Assembly: GCA_964425755.1 (NCBI GenBank)
Contig: CAYRNY010000031.1
Location: 1-25,896, forward strand
Reading direction: 5' to 3'
DNA: 25,896 nucleotides
Source: CAYRNY01 sp964425755
GTDB taxonomy: Bacteria; Chloroflexota; Anaerolineae; Aggregatilineales; Aggregatilineaceae
In this document: piece by piece, positions 15,618-24,196 of the stretch
Position numbering within the stretch: the stretch's first letter is position 1
Layout of the letters: every line of letters starts with the position of its first letter
Translations under genes and position numbers: made by a program
The notes under the pieces: generated by a model
The model's database searches: none
Told to the model about the DNA's origin: nothing
Seen by the model: the letters and a program-made list of their open reading frames with translations, nothing else

Positions 15618-17195
15618 TCAGTTCCACGTCAGCTTGTTGAGCGCGTGGTCGCGCATCTGGTCGGCCTGGCGGTAGGCGTCTTCTGCGGCGTTGCGCGTCA
15701 TCGATCCCTGGTATTCGCCGGGCAGCTGGTGCACCGTCCATTCGCCGAGCACAAAGGGCGGCACGCTCACACCGGGCGCGCAGTCCTTGCACACGACCGG
15801 AATCCATTCGCCGTTGTAGCGCCGCGCGATGTGCAGGTGCGTGCCGGAACTGAAGCCGCCCTCGCACGAGGGATGTCCCAGCCGGTCACCCGTCTCGACG
15901 ACCGTGCCTTGCTTGACACGCTCGTGATCGTCGATGTGCAGGTGGACCAGGGTCCAGCCGGTGTGTTCGTTGCCGTCCATGTCCAGGTCCAGCACGACGT
16001 ACCCTTCGCCGCTGCGTGCCACCACGCCGGGCGCTGCCGCCGTGACCCAATGCGGCGAGACGTAGCAGCGACCTTGCGTCGCGATCAGTTCGTCCGGCGG
16101 TTCGGGCGGCGCGAGGTCGATCGCGCCCCAGGCCGATCCGCTGTTATAGGCGCCGTGCGGCCCGCCGGTGTAGACCCACTCTTCGCCTTTCGGGATCGGC
16201 AGTGTCAGGTCAGGTTGGGTCAGGTCCGGCGGCGTGATCGGCTCGACCGCGCGGGCGAACGGGTCCCCGAACAGCGTGAGATAGGTCTTGAAGAAGCCGT
16301 CGGGGTGGGTGTCGCGCTGCCACTGCTGCACGCTGTTGGCAAGGCTGAGCATGTACTGCACCCCGACTGTGCCGGGGTTCAGCGATGGGGCGTAATGAAT
16401 ACGTTGGCCGTCATCAAAGCTGAGCGACATTACGCCGCGATATTTCCAGCCGTAATAGCCCGCGTTGAGCGCGTCGGCGGCGTCGACCAACTGCTTGTAC
16501 AAGCCCTCGCGCCCCTCTTTGACGATCCCCAGCGGGTATGTCGCGTATGGTTCGTCAGGGTAGGGCGTGGAAAGCCAGCCGCCGCGGTACTCCAGCAGGG
16601 CCAGCAGCAGGCGCGGGTTGACGCTGTAGTTGGTCGCGATGAAGTCCACGATCGCCACGCCGCTCATCACCGCGCCGTTGACGGTTTCGGAGTATGCCCG
16701 CAGGAAGCCCTGGCGGAACTTAACCGCGCTCGTGATGCTGAAGTCCGCTGCTGCCGGGCCGTATACCAGTTCGCTGTCGGGGATCAGCTTCACATCCGGC
16801 CCGTAGATCAGCGCGCCACCGGGGATGGTCAATAGCTGGCCGACTTCGAGCACGTTGCCATCTGATAGCTCATTGGCGGCGATCAGGTCTTCCACTGCCA
16901 GCCCATAGACACCGGCGATCGTGCCGAGCGTATCGCCCGGTTGCACGGTGTAAAGGCCGCTGTCCGGTACGGTCGCACGCGTGGGGTTCGGCGTGGGGAT
17001 GATAGGGGTATTGGTCGGGCTGTCGGGTGTAAACGTCGGCGGCAGGATGACGTTCCCGGCATCGTCGCGTAGCGGCGTCGCGGTGATGTAGATCACCTCG
17101 TGCCGGGGAGCACATGCCGCGCCAACCAGCCCCAGCAGGACGGCGACGACCAGCGTGCCCCAAAAAAACCGGAGTCGCGGTGTGGGGCGTGTCAT
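15618..17195 (-). CDS. Lipoprotein with LysM and LasA/beta-lytic-type M23 peptidase domain
   Basis: A 525-residue predicted exported peptidoglycan hydrolase. Residues 10-28 are a lipoprotein signal with lipobox GAAC (Cys28). A short Pro/Thr linker is followed by a LysM domain at about 82-125 (YTVQPGDTLGTIAGVYGLAVEDLIAANELSDGN). Residues ~150-330 are a helical region of unknown function. The M23 domain covers ~340-475: TGGPHGAYNSGSAWGAIDLAP (His347, Asp360), TLVHLHIDD, and CEGGFSSGTHLHIARRYNGEW (His453/His455). This arrangement follows M23A enzymes (beta-lytic protease, LasA), not the HxGxD form of LytM. Its ATG overlaps the upstream esterase stop (ATGA), so translation is probably coupled. 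Confidence 0.88.
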   Translation of the reverse strand: MTRPTPRLRFFWGTLVVAVLLGLVGAACAPRHEVIYITATPLRDDAGNVILPPTFTPDSPTNTPIIPTPNPTRATVPDSGLYTVQPGDTLGTIAGVYGLAVEDLIAANELSDGNVLEVGQLLTIPGGALIYGPDVKLIPDSELVYGPAAADFSITSAVKFRQGFLRAYSETVNGAVMSGVAIVDFIATNYSVNPRLLLALLEYRGGWLSTPYPDEPYATYPLGIVKEGREGLYKQLVDAADALNAGYYGWKYRGVMSLSFDDGQRIHYAPSLNPGTVGVQYMLSLANSVQQWQRDTHPDGFFKTYLTLFGDPFARAVEPITPPDLTQPDLTLPIPKGEEWVYTGGPHGAYNSGSAWGAIDLAPPEPPDELIATQGRCYVSPHWVTAAAPGVVARSGEGYVVLDLDMDGNEHTGWTLVHLHIDDHERVKQGTVVETGDRLGHPSCEGGFSSGTHLHIARRYNGEWIPVVCKDCAPGVSVPPFVLGEWTVHQLPGEYQGSMTRNAAEDAYRQADQMRDHALNKLTWN

Positions 17196-18202
17196 GTCAG
17201 CGCCTCAGCCAGTAGGGGGAGCGAAAAGTCGAAACGGTAGCGCGTGCCGCGATGCCCGTCGGGGAACTCGGCATAGACGTGTGCAATGTCGCGCGCGTCG
17301 AGTTTCCGATGCAGCAACCGCGCGCCGACCTGAAGCTGGTATTCGTCGTATTCGCCCACGTCGATCACCAGCGCACGCATCCGGCGCAGGGCGGCAGCAT
17401 AAGCGTCGCGCTCGACCATGCGCACCGGGTCGTGGTCCAGCCAGCGCGCCCACACGTCCGGGACGAGCGCGCCGGTCTGCGGGTCGACCGGCAGATCGAA
17501 GCCGTGCGGCGCGTCCGGGTTGCTGCCAAACGCCGCCGCCCAGCAGATGCTCATGATCAACTCCCAGAACGCCCCACCTTTGGGCCGGATTGTGGGGATG
17601 TCGTTGATGAAGGCGTCCAGCCCGCCGAACTGGGCCAGCTGCTGGTGCGTTTTCGCCAGGTGCGGCAGGCAGGTGAATTCCCAGTACAGGTCGCCGCTGT
17701 GGCACGCCGCCGCCCCGAAGGTGTCCGGGTTGCGCATCGCCTGCACGATCGCGCCGTAGCCGCCGCTGCTGCGCCCCAGCACGCCCCGGTGATCGCGGTC
17801 TGGCAGGGTGCGGTAGCGCGCGTCCACAAACGGCACGATCTCACCGACCAGGTAATCTTCGTAGCGCCCGATGCCCTCAGAGTTGACGAACTGCGAGCTT
17901 CCGAAGCGGGTCCACATGTCCGGCAGCACCACGATCACGGGCGGCAGGCTGCCATCGGCGATCAGACGATCGAGCTGCTGCTGGATGTTCTCGTCCCAGG
18001 GCTGCCAGTTGAGCAACGACGGGCCGGTGTTGCCGTGACTGCTCAGCAGGTACAGCGCCGGATAGCGCCGCGTGGGGTCGTCGTCGTAGCCCGGCGGCAG
18101 GTACACCGGCACGGGGCGCACGTGCGGATCGCCGAGACGGTTGTCCCGCAGGGCGGCGCTGGTCAGTATCGGTTGTTCGACGCGGCTGGCTGATGGTTCC
18201 AC
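17192..18202 (-). CDS. Alpha/beta-hydrolase of the esterase D / FrmB-like family
   Basis: A probable esterase of 336 residues. The fold is shown by PVYLPPGYDDDPTRRYPALYLL, then PPVIVVLPDMW, and the nucleophile elbow GRSSGGYGA (Ser145). A likely acid residue lies near DVGEYDEYQ (about 281-286) and the catalytic His at PDGHRG (about 317). No signal peptide is visible, so it is probably cytoplasmic. The substrate is unknown; related proteins include S-formylglutathione hydrolases and enterochelin-esterase-like enzymes. I chose the GTG at 18202 because AGGAG lies upstream and the promoter (18236-18264) sits inside the longer open frame, which excludes the GTG at 18259. Stop overlaps the M23 gene start by 4 nt. 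Confidence 0.82.
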   Translation of the reverse strand: MEPSASRVEQPILTSAALRDNRLGDPHVRPVPVYLPPGYDDDPTRRYPALYLLSSHGNTGPSLLNWQPWDENIQQQLDRLIADGSLPPVIVVLPDMWTRFGSSQFVNSEGIGRYEDYLVGEIVPFVDARYRTLPDRDHRGVLGRSSGGYGAIVQAMRNPDTFGAAACHSGDLYWEFTCLPHLAKTHQQLAQFGGLDAFINDIPTIRPKGGAFWELIMSICWAAAFGSNPDAPHGFDLPVDPQTGALVPDVWARWLDHDPVRMVERDAYAAALRRMRALVIDVGEYDEYQLQVGARLLHRKLDARDIAHVYAEFPDGHRGTRYRFDFSLPLLAEALT

Positions 18203-18235
18203 GAGTTGGTGTGCTCCTTGTTGTGCTACAGGCTC

Positions 18236-18264
18236 ATTGTAGCCAAGCCCGTGCCGCACGGCAA
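18236..18264 (-). promoter_or_regulatory. Promoter of the esterase-M23 operon (TTGCCG-17-TACAAT)
   Basis: On the minus strand -35 TTGCCG (18264-18259) and -10 TACAAT (18241-18236) have the ideal 17-nt spacer. The GTG start is 33 nt past the -10 box, with AGGAG between them. Confidence 0.65.
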
Positions 18265-18336
18265 TAACGGTATGGCGATCATTTGCCAGGCGTCAGGCAA
18301 GACCGGTTTGGGCTAGGAAATGCTGGCAGGTATTGT

Positions 18337-18342
18337 TATAGT
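18337..18342 (+). promoter_or_regulatory. Candidate -10 box of the SCP2 gene
   Basis: TATAGT lies 45 nt before the SCP2 start codon. No good -35 hexamer is seen at 16-18 nt. Confidence 0.35.
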
Positions 18343-18387
18343 TAGGTCGCACAGCGTTTTTGGTCATAAGAGATCAGGAGGCATTAT

Positions 18388-18723
18388 ATGGCAGACAAGG
18401 TATCGTCGGTGCGGGAGATTTTTGAGAACATCGATCAGGGCTTCGATCCCGAAAAGGCTGAGGGTGTCGACGCGATCTTCCAGTTCGACCTGACCGGAGA
18501 CGACGGCGGGCAGTACTGGATCAAGGTGGCGGATAAGCAGGCGGAAGTGCACGAGGGCACGCACGATGCCCCAACAATGGTCATCACGTCCTCGGCGCAA
18601 GACTACATCGACCTGGTCAACGGCGAACTGAACCCGATGTCCGCCTTTATGCAGGGCAAGGTGAAGGTCAAAGGCGATATGGGGCTGGCGCTGAAGCTGC
18701 AGGCGATGTTTGGCCTGGGGTAA
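18388..18723 (+). CDS. SCP2 sterol-binding domain protein
   Basis: A stand-alone SCP2-fold protein of 111 residues with a hydrophobic lipid-binding cavity. The family pattern is clear: FQFDLTGDDGGQYWIKVADKQAEVHEG, DAPTMVITSSAQDYIDLVNGELNPMSAFMQGKVKVKGDMGLALKLQ. The segment FMQGKVKVKGD is the most conserved part of bacterial members. It probably binds lipids or fatty acyl groups in the cytoplasm; the physiological ligand is unknown. The ATG at 18388 follows a strong AGGAGG. It is monocistronic, ended by a good hairpin, and divergent from the esterase operon. Confidence 0.93.
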   Translation: MADKVSSVREIFENIDQGFDPEKAEGVDAIFQFDLTGDDGGQYWIKVADKQAEVHEGTHDAPTMVITSSAQDYIDLVNGELNPMSAFMQGKVKVKGDMGLALKLQAMFGLG

Positions 18724-18753
18724 CGCACGTTTTTCATCACAGCCGAACTGTGA

Positions 18754-18797
18754 AACGGGGCGCATTCCGGTGAAGGATCGCGCCCCGTTATTTGTTT
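18754..18797 (+). terminator. Intrinsic terminator after the SCP2 gene
   Basis: A 10-bp perfect stem, aacggggcgc (18754-18763) with gcgccccgtt (18780-18789), is followed by atttgttt. It sits in the convergent gap of 92 bases between SCP2 and the SGNH lipoprotein, and the A-containing 5' flank may let it work weakly in the other direction too. Confidence 0.8.
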
Positions 18798-18815
18798 GCC
18801 CTGTGCCGCCGTGTG

Positions 18816-21800
18816 TTAAGGGATCGGCACGTTGATCCGGATTTGCTGGAGCATCCGCAGGATGAGCAGGTTACGATTCGGTATGCCGAACTGGTTCAGT
18901 TCCGCCTCGGTGAACACATCCCCCGCGCCCGAACCGGTCAGCGCCAGGTCGTTCCCTGCGCCGAACCCCGGCACGTTGCTCAGCCCGCGCCACAGATTGA
19001 TCAGCGGCACGTTGTACTGTCGCGCCGTGTCCACGATCGCCGTGTTGATCGCGTTCAGGTGCGGGATTTGAGCCGGGTCGCCGGGCACGGTGACCAGCAC
19101 GGGGATCGTGCCGTTTTGGATCGCGGTGGTCACGATGCGGTCAAGCTGCTGCCGGAACTGGTTCTCCGGCGTGTTGCTCAGCGCGTCATTGCGCCCGATG
19201 GCGATCATGATCACGGCGGGCCGGTTGACTTGTAGCTCGCACTCCAGCGGGTTTAGACCCTGCGGGCACGAATTCGGCGCGTTCCCCGGTTTGAGCAACT
19301 CACCGGCGGTCCAGTTGTCCCTGCTGGCGATGCGCCCGGCGTCACTGAAGCTGTTGCCGCCGGTTTGCAGTGCGGTGCTGGTGTAGTAGAACAGCAGGTC
19401 GTTGAGCGCGCCCGCGTCCGGCAGAGTCCCGAAGTCAGCCTGCCCGTCGCCCAGGTCCGCCAGGAGACGGTCCGGCGCGCTGTCGCCAGCCACGCTGAAC
19501 ACGCCCGGATTGACCGGCGGGGAAGCGCCCTGCCCGCGCCGGTAGATCTCCCGCACGGTCGCCAGTACGTTGCCCTCGATGGGTGTCAGCACCGGGATCT
19601 CGCCCAGGTTTGCGCCGCCATCCGGGGGTGGTGCCTCGGTGGGCGGGGGCGGTGCAGGTTGCTCGACCGTGACGGTGAGCGCGGTTTCGGCGATGCCGCC
19701 GCGCCCGTCCTCGGCACGCAGGACGATGTCGGTGCTGCCGGGGGCGTTGGCCTGGATGCGCAGCGTGCCCATCTGCGGGACGCTGGCGCTGGCGATGGCG
19801 CTATCCACCGGCTGGGCGGTGACGGTGAGCGGGTCGCCGTCGGGGTCATACGCCTGGAACGGCACGTCGATCGTTTGCCCGGCGGTAAGCGTCTGCGGCG
19901 GGACCGGCTCGATGACGGGGTTCTGGTTGGGCTGCTGCACCGTGACGGTGAGCGCGGTTTCGGCGATGCCGCCGCGCCCGTCCTCGGCACGCANNNNNNN
20001 NNNNNNNNNNNNNNNNNNNNNNNNNNNNNNNNNNNNNNNNNNNNNNNNNNNNNNNNNNNNNNNNNNNNNNNNNNNNNNNNNNNNNNNNNNNNNGGCGGGA
20101 CCGGCTCGATGACGGGGTTCTGGTTGGGCTGCTGCACCGTGACGGTGAAGCTGGTCTGTGCCGAACCCCCGCGCGTGTCCTGCACGCTGACGGTGATCGT
20201 CGCGCTGCCGGGGGCGTTTGCGACAAGCTGAACCGTGCCCGGCTGCGGGATCGCCGCCATCACCGCCGGGTTGTCCGACACGGCGACGGGGTTCTGTATC
20301 GGGTCCCCATCAGGATCGCTGGCGTTATATGGGACGGCGATCGTCTCGCCCGGCAGCATCGTTTGCGGCGGGATCGGGTCGATCACCGGGTTTTGATTCG
20401 GTCGCTCGGTCGGCGTTGGCGTGTCGGTCGGCAACGGCGTGACCGTCGCGGTCGGTGTGGGTGTGTCGGTCGGCAGCGGCGTGTCCGTCGCGGTCGGCGT
20501 TGGCGTGTCGGTCGGCAGCGGCGTGTCCGTCGCGGTCGGTGTGGGTGTGTCGGTCGGCAACGGCGTGACCGTCGCGGTCGGTGTGGGTGTGTCGGTCGGC
20601 ANNNNNNNNNNNNNNNNNNNNNNNNNNNNNNNNNNNNNNNNNNNNNNNNNNNNNNNNNNNNNNNNNNNNNNNNNNNNNNNNNNNNNNNNNNNNNNNNNNN
20701 NTGACGGTCGGCTCGCGCGTGCCGGTGGCGGTCGGTGTATGAGTCGGCGTGACCGTTGGCGTGTCCGTCGGCGTGAGCGTGAGCGTCGGCGTCGGTGTGC
20801 TGGTCATGGTGACGGTCGGCTCGCGCGTGCCGGTGGCGGTCGGTGTATGAGTCGGCGTGACCGTCGGCGTGTGCGTCGCGGTGACGGTATCCGTCGGGGC
20901 CGGCGTGAACGTCGGTGGTACGGTTATGGTCGCGGTGCTGGTCGGCGTGGCGGTGGGCAGCGGCGGCGCCGGCACGATCGGAAGCTCGATGCACGCGCCG
21001 GTGACTTCCGTCTGTGCCGCTTCGATCCATCCGGTGGTGCCTGCGATGGCGATCTGCCACCATTGCTGGCTGCGGTTACGGCCCAGCACCGGGAAGCTCT
21101 GGCCCGCGTTGAGCACGGTCATGCGCGTAAAGTCTGGCCCTGGCCCGCTGTAGACCGGCAGCCCGTCCTGTAAGACCTGCGCGCGGCAGGGTTCGGGTGT
21201 GGCCGTGGGCGTATTGGTCCCCGGTGGCAGCGGCGTGGCTGTGGGAATCACGGGCGTGGATGTCGGCGGCAGCGGCGTAAACGTCGGCGGTTCGGTGGGT
21301 GGTTGCGCGCCGCCGGGCGGTGTTGGCGTCGGTGGGGCCAGCGCGATCCCGATCGCGGCGCAGTTGCCCAGCGTCTCGACGTATGCGCTGCTGACCCAGC
21401 CAAACCTGCCGTTGACGATCACCTGCCACCACTCGCTGGGGTAAAGCTGGCGCCCGGTCACGGGAAGTTCCTGCCCGATCGTCACCCCGTCAATGATGTT
21501 GTAGACCGTGCCGGGCCCCTGGCGCACGTTCAGACTGCCGACCGACACCCGCACGCGGCAGGTCTGGTCGATGCGCGCGCCGGTCGGGGTGAGGAAGGAC
21601 AGCGTCGGGGCAGGCGTCTGCGTGATATCTTCCGGGCGCGCGCGTACACTCAGCGTCAATTCGGCAGCCGTGCCGCGCACGTTGCCGCGCCAGGGCACGA
21701 CGCGCAGCGTGTGCTCTCCGATCGCGTCCGGCTGCCAGCGCAGCAGCACGCGGAATTCCCGATCACCTTCGTCCAGCCCTGGGGATGCCTGCGACGATAC

Positions 21801-22073
21801 GAGCGTGCCGTCGACCAGCAGTTCGACGCGCGTCACGCCGGCGGGGTCTTCAGCGATGGCGTAGATGTAGACGTCACTTCCCAGCAGTACCTCGGCTCCG
21901 TCTGCCGGGGCCTGGATCGTGACTGTGGGCGCGCCTGCTTCGCCAACCGCCGCGCCGGTATCGGCTTCCTCGTCGTCATCGCCGCCGGTGGTGAGGTTAC
22001 ATGCCAGGCCCGCCAGGATCACCAGACTCAACGGAATGAGCACCTGCCAGGGTATCCACCGTATGCGCTTCAT
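18816..22073 (-). CDS. Giant modular lipoprotein: Ig, two SH3, TP linker, Ig/cadherin-like repeats, SGNH domain (interrupted by two N gaps)
   Basis: One gene read across two placeholder gaps. ATG 22073 has GAGGAGG upstream. Lipobox LAGLAC (Cys25). An Ig-like domain is at about 50-145, SH3 domains at about 170-240 (VGSLNVRQGPGTVYNIIDG) and 296-360 (VYSGPGPDFTRMTVLNAG), and a TP-rich linker from 366 runs into the first gap. Beyond it lie more TP repeats, then beta-sandwich repeats of ~91 residues with NQNPVIEPVPPQ and DPDGDP. The C-terminus is an SGNH/GDSL hydrolase domain with VAGDSAPDRL (block I) and IAIGRND (block III). The catalytic Asp-x-x-His seems absent (GNDLALT). The frame offset between segments fits placeholder N lengths, not mutation. 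A surface-anchored binding or scaffold protein is inferred. Confidence 0.82.
19666..20148 (-). repeat. 273-bp repeat units encoding Ig/cadherin-like domains
   Basis: Bases 19666-19720 are identical to 19939-19993 (offset 273 bp, 91 residues), and 19897-19951 are identical to 20094-20148. The offset of the second pair (197, including 100 N) becomes 273 if the gap truly holds 176 bp. At least two units are certain; a third, diverged one lies at 20149-20400. Confidence 0.85.
19994..20093. other. Assembly gap (100 N) inside the Ig-like repeats
   Basis: A run of exactly 100 N, a standard placeholder for unknown length. Both edges stop exactly 55 bp into a sequence duplicated elsewhere in the gene. 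Repeat spacing predicts a true length of 176 bp, or 176 plus multiples of 273; that also restores the reading frame. Confidence 0.95.
20423..20601 (-). repeat. 42-bp tandem repeat encoding the 14-residue TDTPTPTATxTPLP unit
   Basis: Four 42-bp units start at 20423, 20465, 20507 and 20549, and a fifth is cut by the gap. Units 1 and 4 share the ATV version and units 2 and 3 the ATD version. The period keeps the frame. Confidence 0.9.
20602..20701. other. Assembly gap (100 N) inside the TP-rich repeats
   Basis: Exactly 100 N. The left edge ends with 55 bp (20547-20601) identical to 20421-20475; the right edge begins with 55 bp (20702-20756) identical to 20810-20864. The frames on the two sides agree if the true length is a multiple of three. 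Confidence 0.95.
20702..20864 (-). repeat. 108-bp repeat in the TP-rich linker
   Basis: Bases 20702-20756 are repeated exactly at 20810-20864, a 108-bp period (36 residues: TPTVTPTHTPTATGTREPTV and the following TP segment). More copies may lie in the gap. Confidence 0.85.
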
Positions 22074-22533
22074 GCGCTCCTCCTCATGCCGGACAGAAAT
22101 GATCGGTCAAACAAACATAGCAGCAGCCGCGCGCGCTCGCTGCGCCGGTGTGTGCTATCCGCGCGGCGCGGGCCGTTTAATGGGCACCGGTTTGTGTTGT
22201 CAATCTAATTTTGAGTGTAGACGGGGTAGCTGTGCGGCGTCAATAGCCCGGCGCGCCCAACGCGTAGAACATTGATCGGGCGGCGGGCAAACGTCATGTG
22301 GCGTGCCTGCCTTTCGTGTAGTCAAGCGCGACAGGTGCTCGAAAACCGAACGTGGCACCGGTCCTGTCTGCCGGTGCGGGTCAGCGGGTTTTTGGCGCGC
22401 ATCCCGCGATCTGGCACAATTGATATAGAACCTGTGCTATTAAACGGTTTTGCTGCACGGCGCAACGAGCGCGTACCGGCAACCGGCAACACCCATCAAC
22501 CGACAACCAAGCACTGGCGTCAAAGGAGGGCAC
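22074..22533. other. Divergent intergenic region between the SGNH lipoprotein and ldh
   Basis: No gene is supported in these 460 bases. They hold the leader and promoter candidates of both flanking genes. For ldh, TTGGCG (22392-22397) and CACAAT (22415-22420) at 17-nt spacing are possible but weak. I see no RNA gene or strong repeat. Confidence 0.5.
22175..22203 (-). promoter_or_regulatory. Candidate promoter of the modular lipoprotein gene
   Basis: On the minus strand a perfect -35 TTGACA (22203-22198) is followed after 17 nt by TTAAAC (22180-22175), which matches only three -10 bases. It would give a leader of about 95 nt. Confidence 0.4.
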
Positions 22534-23487
22534 ATGAAGATCGGCATTATTGGCAGCGGGGCGGTTGGTTCCACGACGGCGTACGCCCTGGTGATGCGCG
22601 GCATCGGGCGCGAGATCGTGCTCGTGGACCTGGACAAAGCGCGCGCGCAGGCCGAAGCAGACGACATCGTGCACGCAGTGCCGTTTGCCAGCCCGATGTA
22701 CGTGCGCGCGGGGGATTATCCCGACCTGGAAGGATGCTCGGTTGTGCTCATCACGGCAGGGGTGGCGCAGCGTCCCGGCGAAACACGGCTGCAATTGCTG
22801 GGGCGTAACGCCAGGGTGTTCCGCGATATCGTGCCGAGCGTGCTGAAGCACGCGCCCGACGCGATCGTGATCGTGGCGACGAACCCGGTGGACGTGATGA
22901 CGCACCTCGCCGCGCGATACGCGGCAGAATTCGGCGTGCCGAGCCGCCGCGTGATCGGGTCCGGCACGATGTTGGATACGGCGCGGTTTCGCACGCTGCT
23001 AGGGCGGCATCTGGGCGTCGATTCACACCATGTCCACGCGTACGTTATGGGCGAGCACGGCGATTCGGAGGTGCTGGCCTGGTCGGAGATCAGCATTGGC
23101 GGCATTCCGCTGGAAGAGTTCTGCTTCGAAGAGGGGCAGGAAGTGACGCCGGAGGTGCGCGCGCGGATCGATGACCAGGTGCGTAACGCGGCATATCGCA
23201 TCATCGAGGGCAAGGGCGCGACGTACTACGGCATCGGCAGCGCGCTGGCGCGGCTTGTGAGCGTGGTGTTGGGCGACCGGCGCGCGCTGCTGACCGTCTG
23301 CTCGCCGGTCGCGGAGGTGGTTGGCGTGCCGGATGTCACGGTCGCGCTGCCGAATCTGATCGGTGGGGATGGCGTGATCTCGACCTGCCTGTTTGAACTT
23401 AGCGACGACGAATACGAAAAACTCCGCGCGAGCGCCCAGGTGGTACGCGATGCGATCGTGAGCCTGGACGAGTCCGGGGAAGCGTGA
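22534..23487 (+). CDS. ldh: L-lactate dehydrogenase
   Basis: NAD-dependent interconversion of pyruvate and L-lactate. The 317 residues contain IGSGAVGSTTAYAL (NAD-binding glycine motif) and VLVDLD with the Asp that selects NAD. ITAGVAQRPGETRLQLLGRN is the substrate loop; Gln at residue 79 corresponds to the lactate-specific Gln102, where malate dehydrogenases have Arg. VATNPVDV, the catalytic His175 in MGEHGDSE, and GKGATYYGIG are also present. Malate dehydrogenase is therefore less likely. I chose ATG 22534 because AAAGGAGGG lies just upstream; the longer open frame from 22450 lacks a ribosome site. No metabolic neighbours; it ends at a bidirectional hairpin. Confidence 0.94.
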   Translation: MKIGIIGSGAVGSTTAYALVMRGIGREIVLVDLDKARAQAEADDIVHAVPFASPMYVRAGDYPDLEGCSVVLITAGVAQRPGETRLQLLGRNARVFRDIVPSVLKHAPDAIVIVATNPVDVMTHLAARYAAEFGVPSRRVIGSGTMLDTARFRTLLGRHLGVDSHHVHAYVMGEHGDSEVLAWSEISIGGIPLEEFCFEEGQEVTPEVRARIDDQVRNAAYRIIEGKGATYYGIGSALARLVSVVLGDRRALLTVCSPVAEVVGVPDVTVALPNLIGGDGVISTCLFELSDDEYEKLRASAQVVRDAIVSLDESGEA

Positions 23488-23516
23488 CACATCGCGCCAG
23501 CGTTCGCAGAAAAACG

Positions 23517-23553
23517 GCGGCGGGTGTGCTTGGTCCGGCTACACACCCGCCGC
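23517..23553. terminator. Bidirectional hairpin terminator after ldh and the small minus-strand gene
   Basis: A 12-bp perfect stem, gcggcgggtgtg (23517-23528) with cacacccgccgc (23542-23553), has a 13-nt loop. Read on the minus strand it is followed within 2 nt by five T, so it should end the small gene's transcript well. For ldh, 30 nt upstream, there is no T-tract. Confidence 0.75.
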
Positions 23554-23681
23554 TGCTGGGAAGTCCGTCGTAGTCTTCATCGCTGTTCCCCGGATACGGG
23601 TCCTTTCGTGCTGTGCTGTCAGGGTGGGCCAACTGATCGGGTGTTGTTCGGATGGTTCGGTCGTTGAATTGCCGGGGTGGG

Positions 23682-23933
23682 CTAGCGCGCCCCGTTCCCG
23701 CGTGCTTTCGTCTTGGGCGCGATGTCTTCGGCCCACGTGTTTAGCTCCGCACATAGTAAATCGGCGAGAACCATAAGGCGGTTCAGGTGCTGGCTGTCCT
23801 GGCGCGATGGCTGGTCGAGCCGGCCCTCCTGGATGCTGGTCAGGATCGCCTGCAGCATCTCGTTGGCACGGTGCGCCTTGCGGTGTACCAGGCTCAGGTC
23901 TTCCCACAACAGCAGGTCAGGACTCCCTTGCAT
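23682..23933 (-). CDS. Small hypothetical protein (83 residues)
   Basis: Not recognised. MQGSPDLLLWEDLSLVHRKAHRANEMLQ opens a mostly helical, charged protein with no membrane segment or signal. The body (about 10-70) looks like two or three helices rich in Leu and Asp/Glu, and the C-terminus is basic (KTKARGNGAR). ATG 23933 has AAGGAGG about 10 nt upstream, which supports this start over the longer frame from 23999. A perfect 10-bp palindrome (acgcatgcgt, 23971-23980) lies in its upstream region. It stands alone on the minus strand, ended by the hairpin at 23517-23553. Function unknown. Confidence 0.6.
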   Translation of the reverse strand: MQGSPDLLLWEDLSLVHRKAHRANEMLQAILTSIQEGRLDQPSRQDSQHLNRLMVLADLLCAELNTWAEDIAPKTKARGNGAR

Positions 23934-24083
23934 GGGTGCTGCTCCTCCTTCGGTGTGCTGAACGATGGTTACGCATGCGTGCGCTGTGACAGAACGCACA
24001 AATACACTGTACTGCGTCTGGTGGCGATTCGCATTGTGTGAAAGGTACAGATTGCGGGGTTTGGCGCGCTGGCATGTTGCACG

Positions 24084-24109
24084 AAAAGCCCTCGCGCTTG
24101 CGGGGGCTT
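24084..24109 (-). terminator. Terminator after the phosphoribosyltransferase gene
   Basis: On the minus strand aagccc pairs with gggctt (24109-24104 with 24091-24086), with a c-a mismatch, three inner G-C pairs and the tetraloop aagc, then a four-T tail. It lies about 90 nt after the stop codon. Confidence 0.6.
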
Positions 24110-24196
24110 ATTGAGCGATGCTGGCGTCATGCAGGGCAGGCGGCTTTCACGCTGCTGTGGGGTGATATTCCGATCTGCCGCCGGGACCGGACATGC

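Noticed and set aside
20423..20601. CRISPR-like array
   Set aside because: The 42-bp units are contiguous without unique spacers and encode a Thr-Pro linker in frame.
18816..22073. Frameshifted pseudogene or three separate genes
   Set aside because: Frame changes occur only across the two 100-N runs, the domain order is continuous, and the repeat period predicts a gap length that restores the frame.
22534..23487. Malate dehydrogenase
   Set aside because: The substrate loop has AQRPGETR, with Gln at the specificity position where malate dehydrogenases have Arg, and the NPVD context fits lactate dehydrogenase.
23971..23980. Perfect palindrome acgcatgcgt as an operator
   Set aside because: Ten bases in a high-GC sequence can arise by chance, and no promoter was recognised beside it; noted only in the gene entry.
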